A stretch of 9,564 nt of DNA from Candidatus Uhrbacteria bacterium RIFOXYB12_FULL_58_10 (GTDB lineage Bacteria; Patescibacteriota; Patescibacteriia; UBA9934; GWF2-40-263): assembly GCA_943357275.1 (NCBI GenBank), contig CALRGL010000040.1, forward strand, positions 1 through 9,564. Reading direction: 5' to 3'. The translations under genes were made by a program, and so were the position numbers. The notes beneath the pieces are model-generated. The model was not told the origin of the DNA and searched no databases. It worked only from the letters and a program-made list of their open reading frames with translations. This document shows, piece after piece, positions 1 to 4,831 of the stretch (the stretch's first letter is position 1; each line of letters opens with the position of its first letter).

Positions 1-1
1 T

Positions 2-103
2 ATCTTGGCCTTCCTTTTTGGTCTAGCCTCTTTGGTTGGTCATCTTGCAACGGCTTCTTCAACCATTTGGAAACGGTGGAAAGCCGGTCGACTTCTTCCT
101 TAA
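2..103 (+). CDS. C-terminal end of an upstream membrane protein (partial)
   Basis: Reading frame 2 is open from the window edge to a TAA at 101-103. The 33 visible residues are a hydrophobic stretch beginning ILAFLFGLASLVGHL, followed by a strongly basic tail (KRWKAGRLLP). This is what the last membrane helix and cytoplasmic tail of an integral membrane protein look like. A rho-independent terminator overlaps the stop codon, which supports this being the real end of a gene. Only the tail is visible, so the family cannot be named. Confidence 0.55.
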   Translation: MLAFLFGLASLVGHLATASSTIWKRWKAGRLLP

Positions 104-128
104 ACCTCACGTCGGTGAGGTTTTTTTC
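103..128 (+). terminator. Rho-independent terminator of the upstream gene
   Basis: An 8-bp perfect stem (AACCTCAC 103-110 with GTGAGGTT 115-122) closes a GTCG tetraloop and runs into an unbroken T tract. It starts on the stop codon of the upstream partial gene. Confidence 0.9.
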
Positions 129-150
129 TTTGAAAAGAGGAGGAGGTGCA

Positions 151-179
151 TTGACAAAATAGCGAAAATAGGCTATTTT
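151..179 (+). promoter_or_regulatory. Sigma70-type promoter for the PRPP-synthase-like gene
   Basis: TTGACA (151-156) and TATTTT (174-179) are separated by 17 bp. Transcription would begin near 186, leaving a leader of about 38 nt before the ATG at 224. It lies just after the terminator of the previous gene. Confidence 0.75.
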
Positions 180-181
180 GT
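154..181. promoter_or_regulatory. Perfect inverted repeat over the promoter, candidate operator
   Basis: ACAAAATAGC (154-163) is repeated exactly as its reverse complement GCTATTTTGT (172-181), with an 8-nt centre. The palindrome covers the end of the -35 box, the spacer and the entire -10 box. A dimeric repressor bound here would block polymerase. The geometry is directly visible; the regulator and its signal are unknown. Confidence 0.55.
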
Positions 182-223
182 CTTAGCTCTAGTGTCTCAA
201 ATCTTCTAACGAAGGGACCTATA

Positions 224-1291
224 ATGAATCGTCCGTATTGCCAAAATGGTGGTTTGACGATCCTTGGAATGCGAGGTCATGAAGACCTTGCTCGTCGATT
301 GGCATCGCGTGTTGTGGAACTGGGGGAAAATTCCCGTCGCAACAGTACGCCCGTTGACGTAGTTATTCCCAAGCTTGGGTACTTTGAGAGTTGTGAGCCC
401 ATGGTTCGCCACACCAGCGATCATATTGCTGGTCACGACGTGATGATCATCACAAGTGGTCCTGGAACCCCGGAGATGCTTACAGATACGCTCAACATCC
501 TGGGAACGGTTGCACGTCGTCGTCCGACTCGTATCATTTTGTTCACTCCGTATTTCCCCCTGGGGCGATCGGATGTGGAGCGAACCGACGAACTTCACAT
601 GCCTGCCATTTTGGTTGAGGCGTGGAAAGCTGTTGGCAAAGTCGGCGACACCCCGCTTCTCAATCGAGTGGTGTGTGTTGACCCGCACTCAGAGTCGATT
701 TTGGCAACGGGTGGAGGTGGGTTTGTCACTCCGATCCGGATGACAAAGAAACTTCTGCTTCAGATCCTGCAATACGCACTCGAGATCACGGACAAAGTGG
801 TCATCTCGTTTCCTGACAGTTCAAGCAAAAAACGATTCAAGGATGCGATTCCTGAAGTCGAAGCATTGCTCGGCCGAACCTTTCCCATCATCTTTGCGTC
901 GGCAAATCGAGACGCCAAGAAGAAGGTGATCGAAAACGTCTACGGAGACGTGGAATCCATTGAGGGTTCGCTTGTCATCGAGATCGATGATGAAACCCAG
1001 TCTTTGGGAACGCTCGATGACGTGGCGCATATGCTTCGTCGACGAGGAGCAGCAACGGTCTGGGCAGCTGTAACCCATTGCGCATTGTGCGGAAAGGGGC
1101 CTCAGCGACTCATGGCCGAGGAGTGTGGAATCGAGTGTCTCTTTGTTATGGATACCATCGATCCCTACTCACGTCCTGATCTGCAGCTGCCTCTTGAGTC
1201 TGGTCGATTGCGTGTGATCTCCTGGTTTGAGGAGTACGCGGAAGTCATCTACCGCGCTCACTGGAACTTGGATATTCGCGCTCTTCGTTGA
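224..1291 (+). CDS. Divergent ribose-phosphate pyrophosphokinase (PRPP synthase)-like protein
   Basis: This 355-residue protein follows the PRPP synthetase layout. The segment FTPYFPLGRSDVER (107-120) matches the family's PYxxYARQDR region, VCVDPHSES (150-158) matches the VDLHSxQ motif, VISFPDSS (193-200) matches the VVSPDxGG region, and the C-terminal part VTHCALCG...VMDTID (283-313) matches the ATHGxxSG...TDTIP region. The PRPP-binding loop, normally DDxxDTAGT, here reads DDETQSLGT (255-263): the first two acids and the final GT are kept, but the third Asp and the TA pair are lost. It may be an active variant with different substrates, or a non-catalytic regulator. GAAGGG at 211-216 precedes the ATG by about 7 nt. 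It has its own promoter and terminator, so it is monocistronic, though the next two genes also suggest nucleotide or phosphoryl chemistry. The superfamily assignment is firm; activity is uncertain. Confidence 0.8.
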   Translation: MNRPYCQNGGLTILGMRGHEDLARRLASRVVELGENSRRNSTPVDVVIPKLGYFESCEPMVRHTSDHIAGHDVMIITSGPGTPEMLTDTLNILGTVARRRPTRIILFTPYFPLGRSDVERTDELHMPAILVEAWKAVGKVGDTPLLNRVVCVDPHSESILATGGGGFVTPIRMTKKLLLQILQYALEITDKVVISFPDSSSKKRFKDAIPEVEALLGRTFPIIFASANRDAKKKVIENVYGDVESIEGSLVIEIDDETQSLGTLDDVAHMLRRRGAATVWAAVTHCALCGKGPQRLMAEECGIECLFVMDTIDPYSRPDLQLPLESGRLRVISWFEEYAEVIYRAHWNLDIRALR

Positions 1292-1306
1292 TCAACTTTC
1301 TTCATG

Positions 1307-1336
1307 CGCCACACACGTTTGCTGTGGCGTTTTTTG
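1307..1336 (+). terminator. Rho-independent terminator after the PRPP-synthase-like gene
   Basis: CGCCACA (1307-1313) pairs with TGTGGCG (1323-1329), followed by TTTTTTG. It ends the first transcription unit 15 bp after the stop codon. Confidence 0.85.
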
Positions 1337-1350
1337 TTTGTCGAAATACC

Positions 1351-1379
1351 TTGACTTTTGGCTCCTTTCAGACTAATCT
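1351..1379 (+). promoter_or_regulatory. Promoter for the THEP1-like / phosphatase pair
   Basis: TTGACT (1351-1356) and TAATCT (1374-1379) are 17 bp apart. The predicted start near 1386 leaves a leader of about 23 nt containing the Shine-Dalgarno sequence at 1397-1403. The -10 box is imperfect. Confidence 0.6.
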
Positions 1380-1408
1380 CGCCTCAGTTCATTCAAACGG
1401 AGGAATGT

Positions 1409-1957
1409 ATGCGTCGAACGATTCTGATTTCTGGTGAGCCACATTCTGGCAAGACGACCTTGTTTCGTCGGCTCGTCGAGCATCACCGTGGTCACATTGG
1501 GGGTGTGATCACAGAAGAGATGGTGAATGACGCTGGGGCTCGTGTTGGTTTCAAAGTTCGAGCGTTGGACACGGGTGCCGAAGCTGTTCTTGCGACCAAG
1601 GAGCCTGGTGGAATGCGGTTTGGCGAATATCAAATCGATCCCACAGCGTTGATCAGAGTGGTCAATCCGGCGATCAAGCGTGCCATCGAGTATCATTCGC
1701 TGATTTGCATTGATGAGATTGGCTTGATGCAACTCGAAAGCGAGATGTTCAAGTCCTTGGTTTTGCAGGCAATGAAGTCTGGCAAAATCGTGCTTGCAAC
1801 CATGCATGCCAGACAGCATGTGTTCACGGACAAATTGCGCGAGTCAGGAGATGTGCTCTACTTTTCCATAGACTCTGCCAATCGTGACGAAGTACTCGAA
1901 ATGATCGAATCCATGTTCATTCGCATGATTCATTCTCAGAACGGAGATCAAGCGTGA
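1409..1957 (+). CDS. THEP1-like P-loop nucleoside triphosphatase
   Basis: A 182-residue P-loop NTPase. Walker A is GEPHSGKTT (9-17) and Walker B is LICIDEIG (98-105). The intervening GGVITEE (31-37), VGFKVRALDTG (46-56) and FGEYQID (71-77) segments, plus GKIVLATMH (125-133), match the NTPase_1/THEP1 family, whose known members hydrolyse nucleoside triphosphates, although their physiological role is unclear. I chose the ATG at 1409 because ACGGAGG (1397-1403) sits at ideal spacing; an upstream TTG at 1358 would place the start inside the promoter and add 17 residues unlike the family. The 3' end overlaps the start of the following histidine-phosphatase gene as GTGA, so the two are translationally coupled and probably act in the same process, perhaps nucleotide salvage or sanitation (inference). 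Confidence 0.85.
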   Translation: MRRTILISGEPHSGKTTLFRRLVEHHRGHIGGVITEEMVNDAGARVGFKVRALDTGAEAVLATKEPGGMRFGEYQIDPTALIRVVNPAIKRAIEYHSLICIDEIGLMQLESEMFKSLVLQAMKSGKIVLATMHARQHVFTDKLRESGDVLYFSIDSANRDEVLEMIESMFIRMIHSQNGDQA

Positions 1958-2640
1958 AAGACGCGTATCCAAAAACATTCATTTTTGTTCGTCACGCGGA
2001 AAGCGAGGGAAACCTGCTTTCCGTTGAAGAACGCACAAGACATGAGGTTGGAACCAATCGGTATGCATTGACGGATCGTGGTCGACGTCAGGCGGAACTC
2101 ACTGGGAAGTGGCTTAGAGATCGTTACCCCGAACCTGATCGAATCCTTCGATCCTACTACGAACGAGTCCATCAAACGTCTGATATCGTTTATCCAGATC
2201 TTCCCAAACGTCAGGAAAACCTTCTTGCCGAAGCCAATCGCGGAATCTGGCATGTGGCAACGGAAGAGGAGATTCGCGCAGTCCTGCCGTTTGAGATTCG
2301 TCGACGTGATCTTGAAGGGTATTATCATTATCGTGCTCCGGGCGGTGAGAACTGGCCGGATGTGGAACGACGCGTTCGGGATTTTCGACGAAGTATCCGT
2401 GAAAACTATCACGGCAAAGTGATCGTGGTCTTTGGTCATGGAACCTGGGAGCTCGTCTGGCGAAAGGTCTTGAACTGCTGGGACGACACCGAGGTCATGG
2501 AACATTATTACCGTCAGGACATCGTAGGTAATGCGTCGATCTCGATCTACCACGGACGTTTTGACGAAGAAACAGGTCGTCCGTACTTGGCTCATGATCC
2601 TTTGGTAGACTACAAAGTGCCTTGGAAAGATAAACTCTGA
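1954..2640 (+). CDS. Histidine phosphatase superfamily (phosphoglycerate mutase-like) enzyme
   Basis: This 228-residue protein begins with the RHG-type motif FVRHAESEGN (11-20), in which H14 is the expected phospho-accepting histidine. R71 in SYYERVHQTS (67-76) corresponds to the second phosphate-pocket arginine. E93 in AEANRGIW is a candidate for the catalytic acid. GGENWPDVERRV (130-141) is typical of phosphoglycerate mutase-like enzymes, and FGHG (160-163) supplies the second pocket histidine (H162). All core residues are therefore present, and the protein should be an active soluble phosphatase or mutase; the substrate cannot be read from sequence. The start is GTG at 1954, inside the end of the preceding NTPase gene, with GGAG at 1943-1946 as the ribosome binding site. 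The gene ends in a terminator that overlaps its stop codon, so this is a two-gene operon. Confidence 0.88.
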   Translation: MKDAYPKTFIFVRHAESEGNLLSVEERTRHEVGTNRYALTDRGRRQAELTGKWLRDRYPEPDRILRSYYERVHQTSDIVYPDLPKRQENLLAEANRGIWHVATEEEIRAVLPFEIRRRDLEGYYHYRAPGGENWPDVERRVRDFRRSIRENYHGKVIVVFGHGTWELVWRKVLNCWDDTEVMEHYYRQDIVGNASISIYHGRFDEETGRPYLAHDPLVDYKVPWKDKL

Positions 2641-2666
2641 CATCTCACCTGCGAGGTGTCTTTTTT
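2639..2666 (+). terminator. Rho-independent terminator of the NTPase-phosphatase operon
   Basis: GACATCTC (2639-2646) pairs with GAGGTGTC (2653-2660), with one T-G wobble, followed by six T. The stem uses the last two bases of the stop codon. Confidence 0.85.
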
Positions 2667-2669
2667 ATA

Positions 2670-2678
2670 TGGTAAGAT
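2670..2678 (+). promoter_or_regulatory. Extended -10 promoter for greA
   Basis: The sequence TGG-TAAGAT (2670-2678) is an extended -10 element (TGn upstream of the hexamer). No -35 box is seen because the preceding terminator occupies that space. A start about 7 nt downstream, near 2685, would give greA an almost leaderless mRNA, consistent with the absence of a Shine-Dalgarno sequence before the ATG at 2688. Confidence 0.5.
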
Positions 2679-2687
2679 AAACCTATT

Positions 2688-3191
2688 ATGCGAGTACCGA
2701 CAAGAAAAACAGAAATTCTAGCTCAGTCTAAAAAAGGTCCGGTTGATACGTACTTAACCAAGGATAAAATCGTCCGTTTACAGCGAGAGTTGCTTGAGCT
2801 TGAGAAAAGTCGACCAGAGGCAATCGAAGAGCTTCGTCGGACGCAAGAAATGGGGGATTTGTCTGAAAATGCCGCGTACCAGGAGGCGAAGTGGGAACTT
2901 AGAAAGCTGAATAACCGGATGCAATCAATCGAACAAAAGTTGAAGTTTGCGATCGTTATTGAAAAATCAACAGACGGTTCAGTTCAGATCGGCTCAAACG
3001 TTCAGTTAGAAATGGATGGATCGAAAAAATCGTTTGAAATCGTGGGAGAACAAGAGGCGGATCCAATGCGTGGGAGAATTTCGTTTAAGTCTCCGATTGG
3101 AAGAGAGCTCATGAATCACAAAGCAGGGGATAAATTTCAGATCAAGATTCAAGAACGAGCTATGAACATAAAAATTGTTCACGTCAATTAG
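2688..3191 (+). CDS. greA: Transcription elongation factor GreA
   Basis: A 167-residue GreA-type factor, which rescues backtracked RNA polymerase by stimulating transcript cleavage in the active site. An N-terminal coiled-coil hairpin spans about 20-90. Its tip carries GDLSENAAYQEAK (56-68), with the acidic pair D57 and E60 that coordinates the catalytic metal in GreA. The C-terminal FKBP-like domain contains IVGEQEADPMRGRIS (118-132) and SPIGREL (135-141). The first 20 residues or so precede the usual start of the family; I recall such an extension from CPR GreA proteins. No Shine-Dalgarno is visible and the promoter lies immediately upstream. The stop codon is separated by a single base from the next gene's ATG, indicating cotranscription and probable translational coupling. 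Confidence 0.93.
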   Translation: MRVPTRKTEILAQSKKGPVDTYLTKDKIVRLQRELLELEKSRPEAIEELRRTQEMGDLSENAAYQEAKWELRKLNNRMQSIEQKLKFAIVIEKSTDGSVQIGSNVQLEMDGSKKSFEIVGEQEADPMRGRISFKSPIGRELMNHKAGDKFQIKIQERAMNIKIVHVN

Positions 3192-3192
3192 T

Positions 3193-4269
3193 ATGGAAAA
3201 AGGAGGATTTAAACCAGAACAAGCGATCGAATTTGCAAAGATGCAACCAGAGCATTTGCGTAGAGATGCCATGGAAGCGTTTCACAAAGAGCGCATTTCT
3301 CAAAAAGAAGGCATCGCTCTTATTGGTGGGGAAGTGTTGGATACTATTTTTGCTCAACCAGATATCGACCTTTCAAAGCTCGAGGAAATGATTCGCGAGC
3401 AAGGTCGAGATGCTGGTTTGTCGTCGAAACAAATGGAAATCGGCAGAGCACTTGTGAAGGAGTATGGAAAACGTAGAGATCGATTAAGTTCTTTGCGAAA
3501 AAAGGATCTTTCTCCAAATGATCTGTTTCGTGAATCAGTTTATCTTAGAAGTCCATTAAAGCCGAACGAACGTGTCGGCGTTGATTGGCGCACAGTTGTT
3601 GTTCATTTTCGAGTTCCAGATCGTATTTATCCAACCTTGAGAGGATCAAAAGATGGAGATCGAAGTGCAGGCTTCTTTGATAAGAAGCGACCGTTTATGG
3701 CGTTTGAACGGCAAGGAACACGTTCCAAAACCACGGCCGTTCATGAAGAACAACACGCCATGTATCACATGGTTCGCGAGGTCCTCTCAAAAAAGTTAGC
3801 AAGAACTCTTTTTGAACGCTCACGTCCAAAGTTCAATGAATTTGTCCAGCGTTTTAGAAATGAAGGACCGTATCGACCAGCCCAAGATTATATTGGGCAA
3901 GCCATTCGCTCAAACACGGATCGCATCAAAGACGAGATTTTTGCGTATACAAGAGACGGAGCGCGTTCTCCAAGAGATATTGCTAACGTGCTCCTAGAGC
4001 CAGAGTCCGATGGTGGACTCTATGACTATTTCAATCAGGAACGTTTGAGTCTTCAAAAAATGTTGGAAAGCGCCGGAAAAGACCCTGAGACCACCAAAGA
4101 CATCATCAAACTTTTTCTCGACGAGCATCAAGAAGTCGTAAAAGACTCCGTTTCTGCTATTCGAAAACTTACAGAACAAGAAGGCTACACCTTCCACCAA
4201 GCCTTCATCTTCTTAATGGATGTTCCTGTGGAACTGTGGGCAAAAGAGGTCGATAGACTGGGGAAATAA
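3193..4269 (+). CDS. Uncharacterised protein with HExxH zinc-peptidase motif
   Basis: A 358-residue protein that I cannot assign to a named family. The central VHEEQHAMYH (183-192) fits the HExxH metallopeptidase signature, with H184 and H188 as zinc ligands and E185 as catalytic base. DEIFAY (247-252) about 60 residues later could provide a glutamate third ligand (E248). There is no signal peptide or membrane segment, so it is probably cytoplasmic. Both ends are charged and predicted helical (residues about 1-110 and 280-358). It follows greA by one base and uses the ATG at 3193; no clear Shine-Dalgarno is seen, and an upstream in-frame TTG at 3175 would overlap greA. The hairpin at 4258-4282 overlaps its stop codon. 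Metallopeptidase activity is inferred from the motif alone. Confidence 0.75.
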   Translation: MEKGGFKPEQAIEFAKMQPEHLRRDAMEAFHKERISQKEGIALIGGEVLDTIFAQPDIDLSKLEEMIREQGRDAGLSSKQMEIGRALVKEYGKRRDRLSSLRKKDLSPNDLFRESVYLRSPLKPNERVGVDWRTVVVHFRVPDRIYPTLRGSKDGDRSAGFFDKKRPFMAFERQGTRSKTTAVHEEQHAMYHMVREVLSKKLARTLFERSRPKFNEFVQRFRNEGPYRPAQDYIGQAIRSNTDRIKDEIFAYTRDGARSPRDIANVLLEPESDGGLYDYFNQERLSLQKMLESAGKDPETTKDIIKLFLDEHQEVVKDSVSAIRKLTEQEGYTFHQAFIFLMDVPVELWAKEVDRLGK

Positions 4270-4282
4270 GAGCTTTCCCCAG
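4258..4282 (+). other. Strong stem-loop over the stop codon of the HExxH gene
   Basis: CTGGGGAAA (4258-4266) pairs perfectly with TTTCCCCAG (4274-4282), and the TAA stop lies in the 7-nt loop. No T tract follows, so it is not a canonical intrinsic terminator; it may mark the mRNA 3' end or insulate the tRNA promoter that starts 7 bp downstream. Confidence 0.6.
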
Positions 4283-4288
4283 TAGATC

Positions 4289-4317
4289 TTGCAAGTAGGA
4301 AAAAGGCTTGTTATAAT
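4289..4317 (+). promoter_or_regulatory. Strong sigma70-type promoter of the tRNA-Asn / GIY-YIG locus
   Basis: TTGCAA (4289-4294) is followed after 17 bp by a perfect TATAAT (4312-4317). Transcription should begin near 4324. The only intact stable-RNA gene downstream is tRNA-Asn at 4832, over 500 bp away, while a 10-bp remnant of the tRNA 5' end lies 18 nt from the predicted start. The promoter therefore looks like the original tRNA promoter, now separated from the gene by the repeats and the GIY-YIG gene, which it would cotranscribe. Confidence 0.75.
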
Positions 4318-4340
4318 CTCGACGCTCATTGAGAAACCGA

Positions 4341-4350
4341 ATTCGGAGGT
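4341..4350 (+). repeat. Possible remnant of the tRNA-Asn 5' end (first copy)
   Basis: ATTCGGAGGT matches the start of the tRNA gene plus two upstream bases, also found at 4421 and 4830. It diverges after tRNA position 8. Its place 18 nt from the predicted transcription start is where the tRNA would be expected. A 9-bp repeat ATTGAGAAA occurs at 4328-4336 and 4381-4389, hinting that leader sequence was duplicated too. Ten bases could match by chance. Confidence 0.35.
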
Positions 4351-4415
4351 TTATCTTCCGGAAGGTGGACGGTTCAGTTGATTGAGAAAGTTATTAAGTT
4401 TTGGTTAAAGAGTTC

Positions 4416-4505
4416 AAAATATTCGGAGGTAGTTCTCCGCCAAAGGCGGACTAAAGCGGCAGAGCAGTTTCCGCCGTAGGCGGACCAGCCTCTGGCTGGG
4501 GCTGT
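4416..4505 (+). pseudogene. Degenerate tRNA-Asn 5' half with hairpin insertions (left copy)
   Basis: AAAATATTCGGAGGTAG (4416-4432) and GCGGCAGAGCAGTT (4456-4469) reproduce the upstream flank, acceptor strand, D arm and start of the anticodon stem of the intact tRNA-Asn at 4832. The D stem is interrupted at 4433-4455 by an insert containing the 15-bp palindrome TCCGCCAAAGGCGGA (4436-4450). The anticodon stem is interrupted at 4470-4499 by two further 15-bp palindromes, after which GGCTGT (4500-4505) resumes the tRNA up to the base where the intact gene is split by its intron. There is no 3' half. Positions 4456-4505 match 4762-4811 at 47 of 50 bases. The start codon of the GIY-YIG gene follows 3 bp later. 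Confidence 0.8.
4470..4499 (+). repeat. Tandem pair of 15-bp hairpins in the left tRNA half
   Basis: TCCGCC-GTA-GGCGGA (4470-4484) is directly followed by CCAGCC-TCT-GGCTGG (4485-4499). Each has a perfect 6-bp stem and a 3-nt loop. The pair is inserted between GTT and GGCTGT of the tRNA anticodon stem. The GGGG at its end (4498-4501) lies 7 nt before the GIY-YIG ATG and could act as a weak ribosome binding site. Confidence 0.85.
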
Positions 4506-4508
4506 AAT

Positions 4509-4757
4509 ATGGAATATTCAATTTACGTATTAAGAAGTTTAAAAAACGGGAAACGTTACGTTGGTTATACAGGGAAGAGTGTTGATGAACGATTTCATGA
4601 ACATTTATCCGGTACTAATCAATGGACACGGCAAAATGGTCCGTTTGTGTTGATTCATACTGAGACGTTCGTTGACCAACAAATAGCTATGCAAAGAGAA
4701 AAATTTCTCAAAAGCGGTCAAGGTCGTAAATGGCTCGACGAAAATATTCAAAGGTAG
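4509..4757 (+). CDS. Small stand-alone GIY-YIG nuclease domain protein
   Basis: An 82-residue protein consisting of a single GIY-YIG domain of the UPF0213/YhbQ type. The motif pair is IYV (5-7) and YVG (17-19); R28, H32 and E64 (in MQREKFLKSG, 61-70) fit the catalytic arginine, histidine and metal-binding glutamate. No separate DNA-binding domain is present, unlike phage homing enzymes such as I-TevI. The gene lies between two truncated tRNA-Asn 5' halves: the ATG is 3 bp after the left copy, and the last five codons plus the TAG stop are made from the right copy, the stop being tRNA bases 8-10. It should be transcribed from the promoter at 4289. A role in cutting the tRNA-Asn site is suggested by position only; proteins of this family are widespread and mostly uncharacterised. 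Confidence 0.88.
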   Translation: MEYSIYVLRSLKNGKRYVGYTGKSVDERFHEHLSGTNQWTRQNGPFVLIHTETFVDQQIAMQREKFLKSGQGRKWLDENIQR

Positions 4758-4811
4758 CTCAGCGGCAGAGCAGTTTCCGCCAAAGGCGGACCAGCCTATG
4801 GCTGGGGCTGT
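4741..4811 (+). pseudogene. Degenerate tRNA-Asn 5' half with hairpin insertions (right copy)
   Basis: AAAATATTC (4741-4749) followed by AGGTAGCTCAGCGGCAGAGC (4752-4771) copies the flank and 5' half of the intact tRNA, with two bases changed (GG to AA at 4750-4751). The D arm is intact here. The anticodon stem is again opened between GTT and GGCTGT by the two tandem palindromes at 4776-4805, and tRNA homology ends with GGCTGT at 4811, the intron insertion point of the intact gene. Only 14 bp separate it from the flank of the intact gene. The copy overlaps the 3' end of the GIY-YIG gene and supplies its stop codon. No 3' half exists, so no mature tRNA can form. Confidence 0.82.
4776..4805 (+). 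repeat. Tandem pair of 15-bp hairpins in the right tRNA half
   Basis: TCCGCC-AAA-GGCGGA (4776-4790) and CCAGCC-TAT-GGCTGG (4791-4805) occupy the same site as the pair at 4470-4499. All three differences between the pairs fall in the loops (GTA/AAA and TCT/TAT); the four stem arms are identical. Confidence 0.85.
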
Positions 4812-4831
4812 TGTACGTTGACTATAAATAT

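Noticed and set aside
206..688. 160-codon minus-strand frame opposite the PRPP-synthase-like gene
   Set aside because: It is a shadow of a gene with clear family motifs, has no promoter or ribosome binding site, and no recognisable protein features.
1358..1408. Upstream TTG start for the THEP1-like gene
   Set aside because: It lies within the promoter and lacks a ribosome binding site, while ATG 1409 has ACGGAGG at proper spacing and fits the family start.
1948..2643. 231-codon minus-strand frame opposite the histidine phosphatase gene
   Set aside because: It mirrors the plus-strand gene with full catalytic motifs, and its ends match the codon phase of that gene; it is an antisense shadow.
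4436..4805. Hairpin repeats as a CRISPR array
   Set aside because: The palindromes are 15 bp, adjacent without spacers or far apart, and lie inside tRNA fragments; no cas gene is present.
4823..4828. TATAAA as a dedicated promoter for the intact tRNA-Asn
   Set aside because: It is only 3 bp from the tRNA 5' end, so transcription would begin inside the tRNA, and no -35 box is at the right distance.
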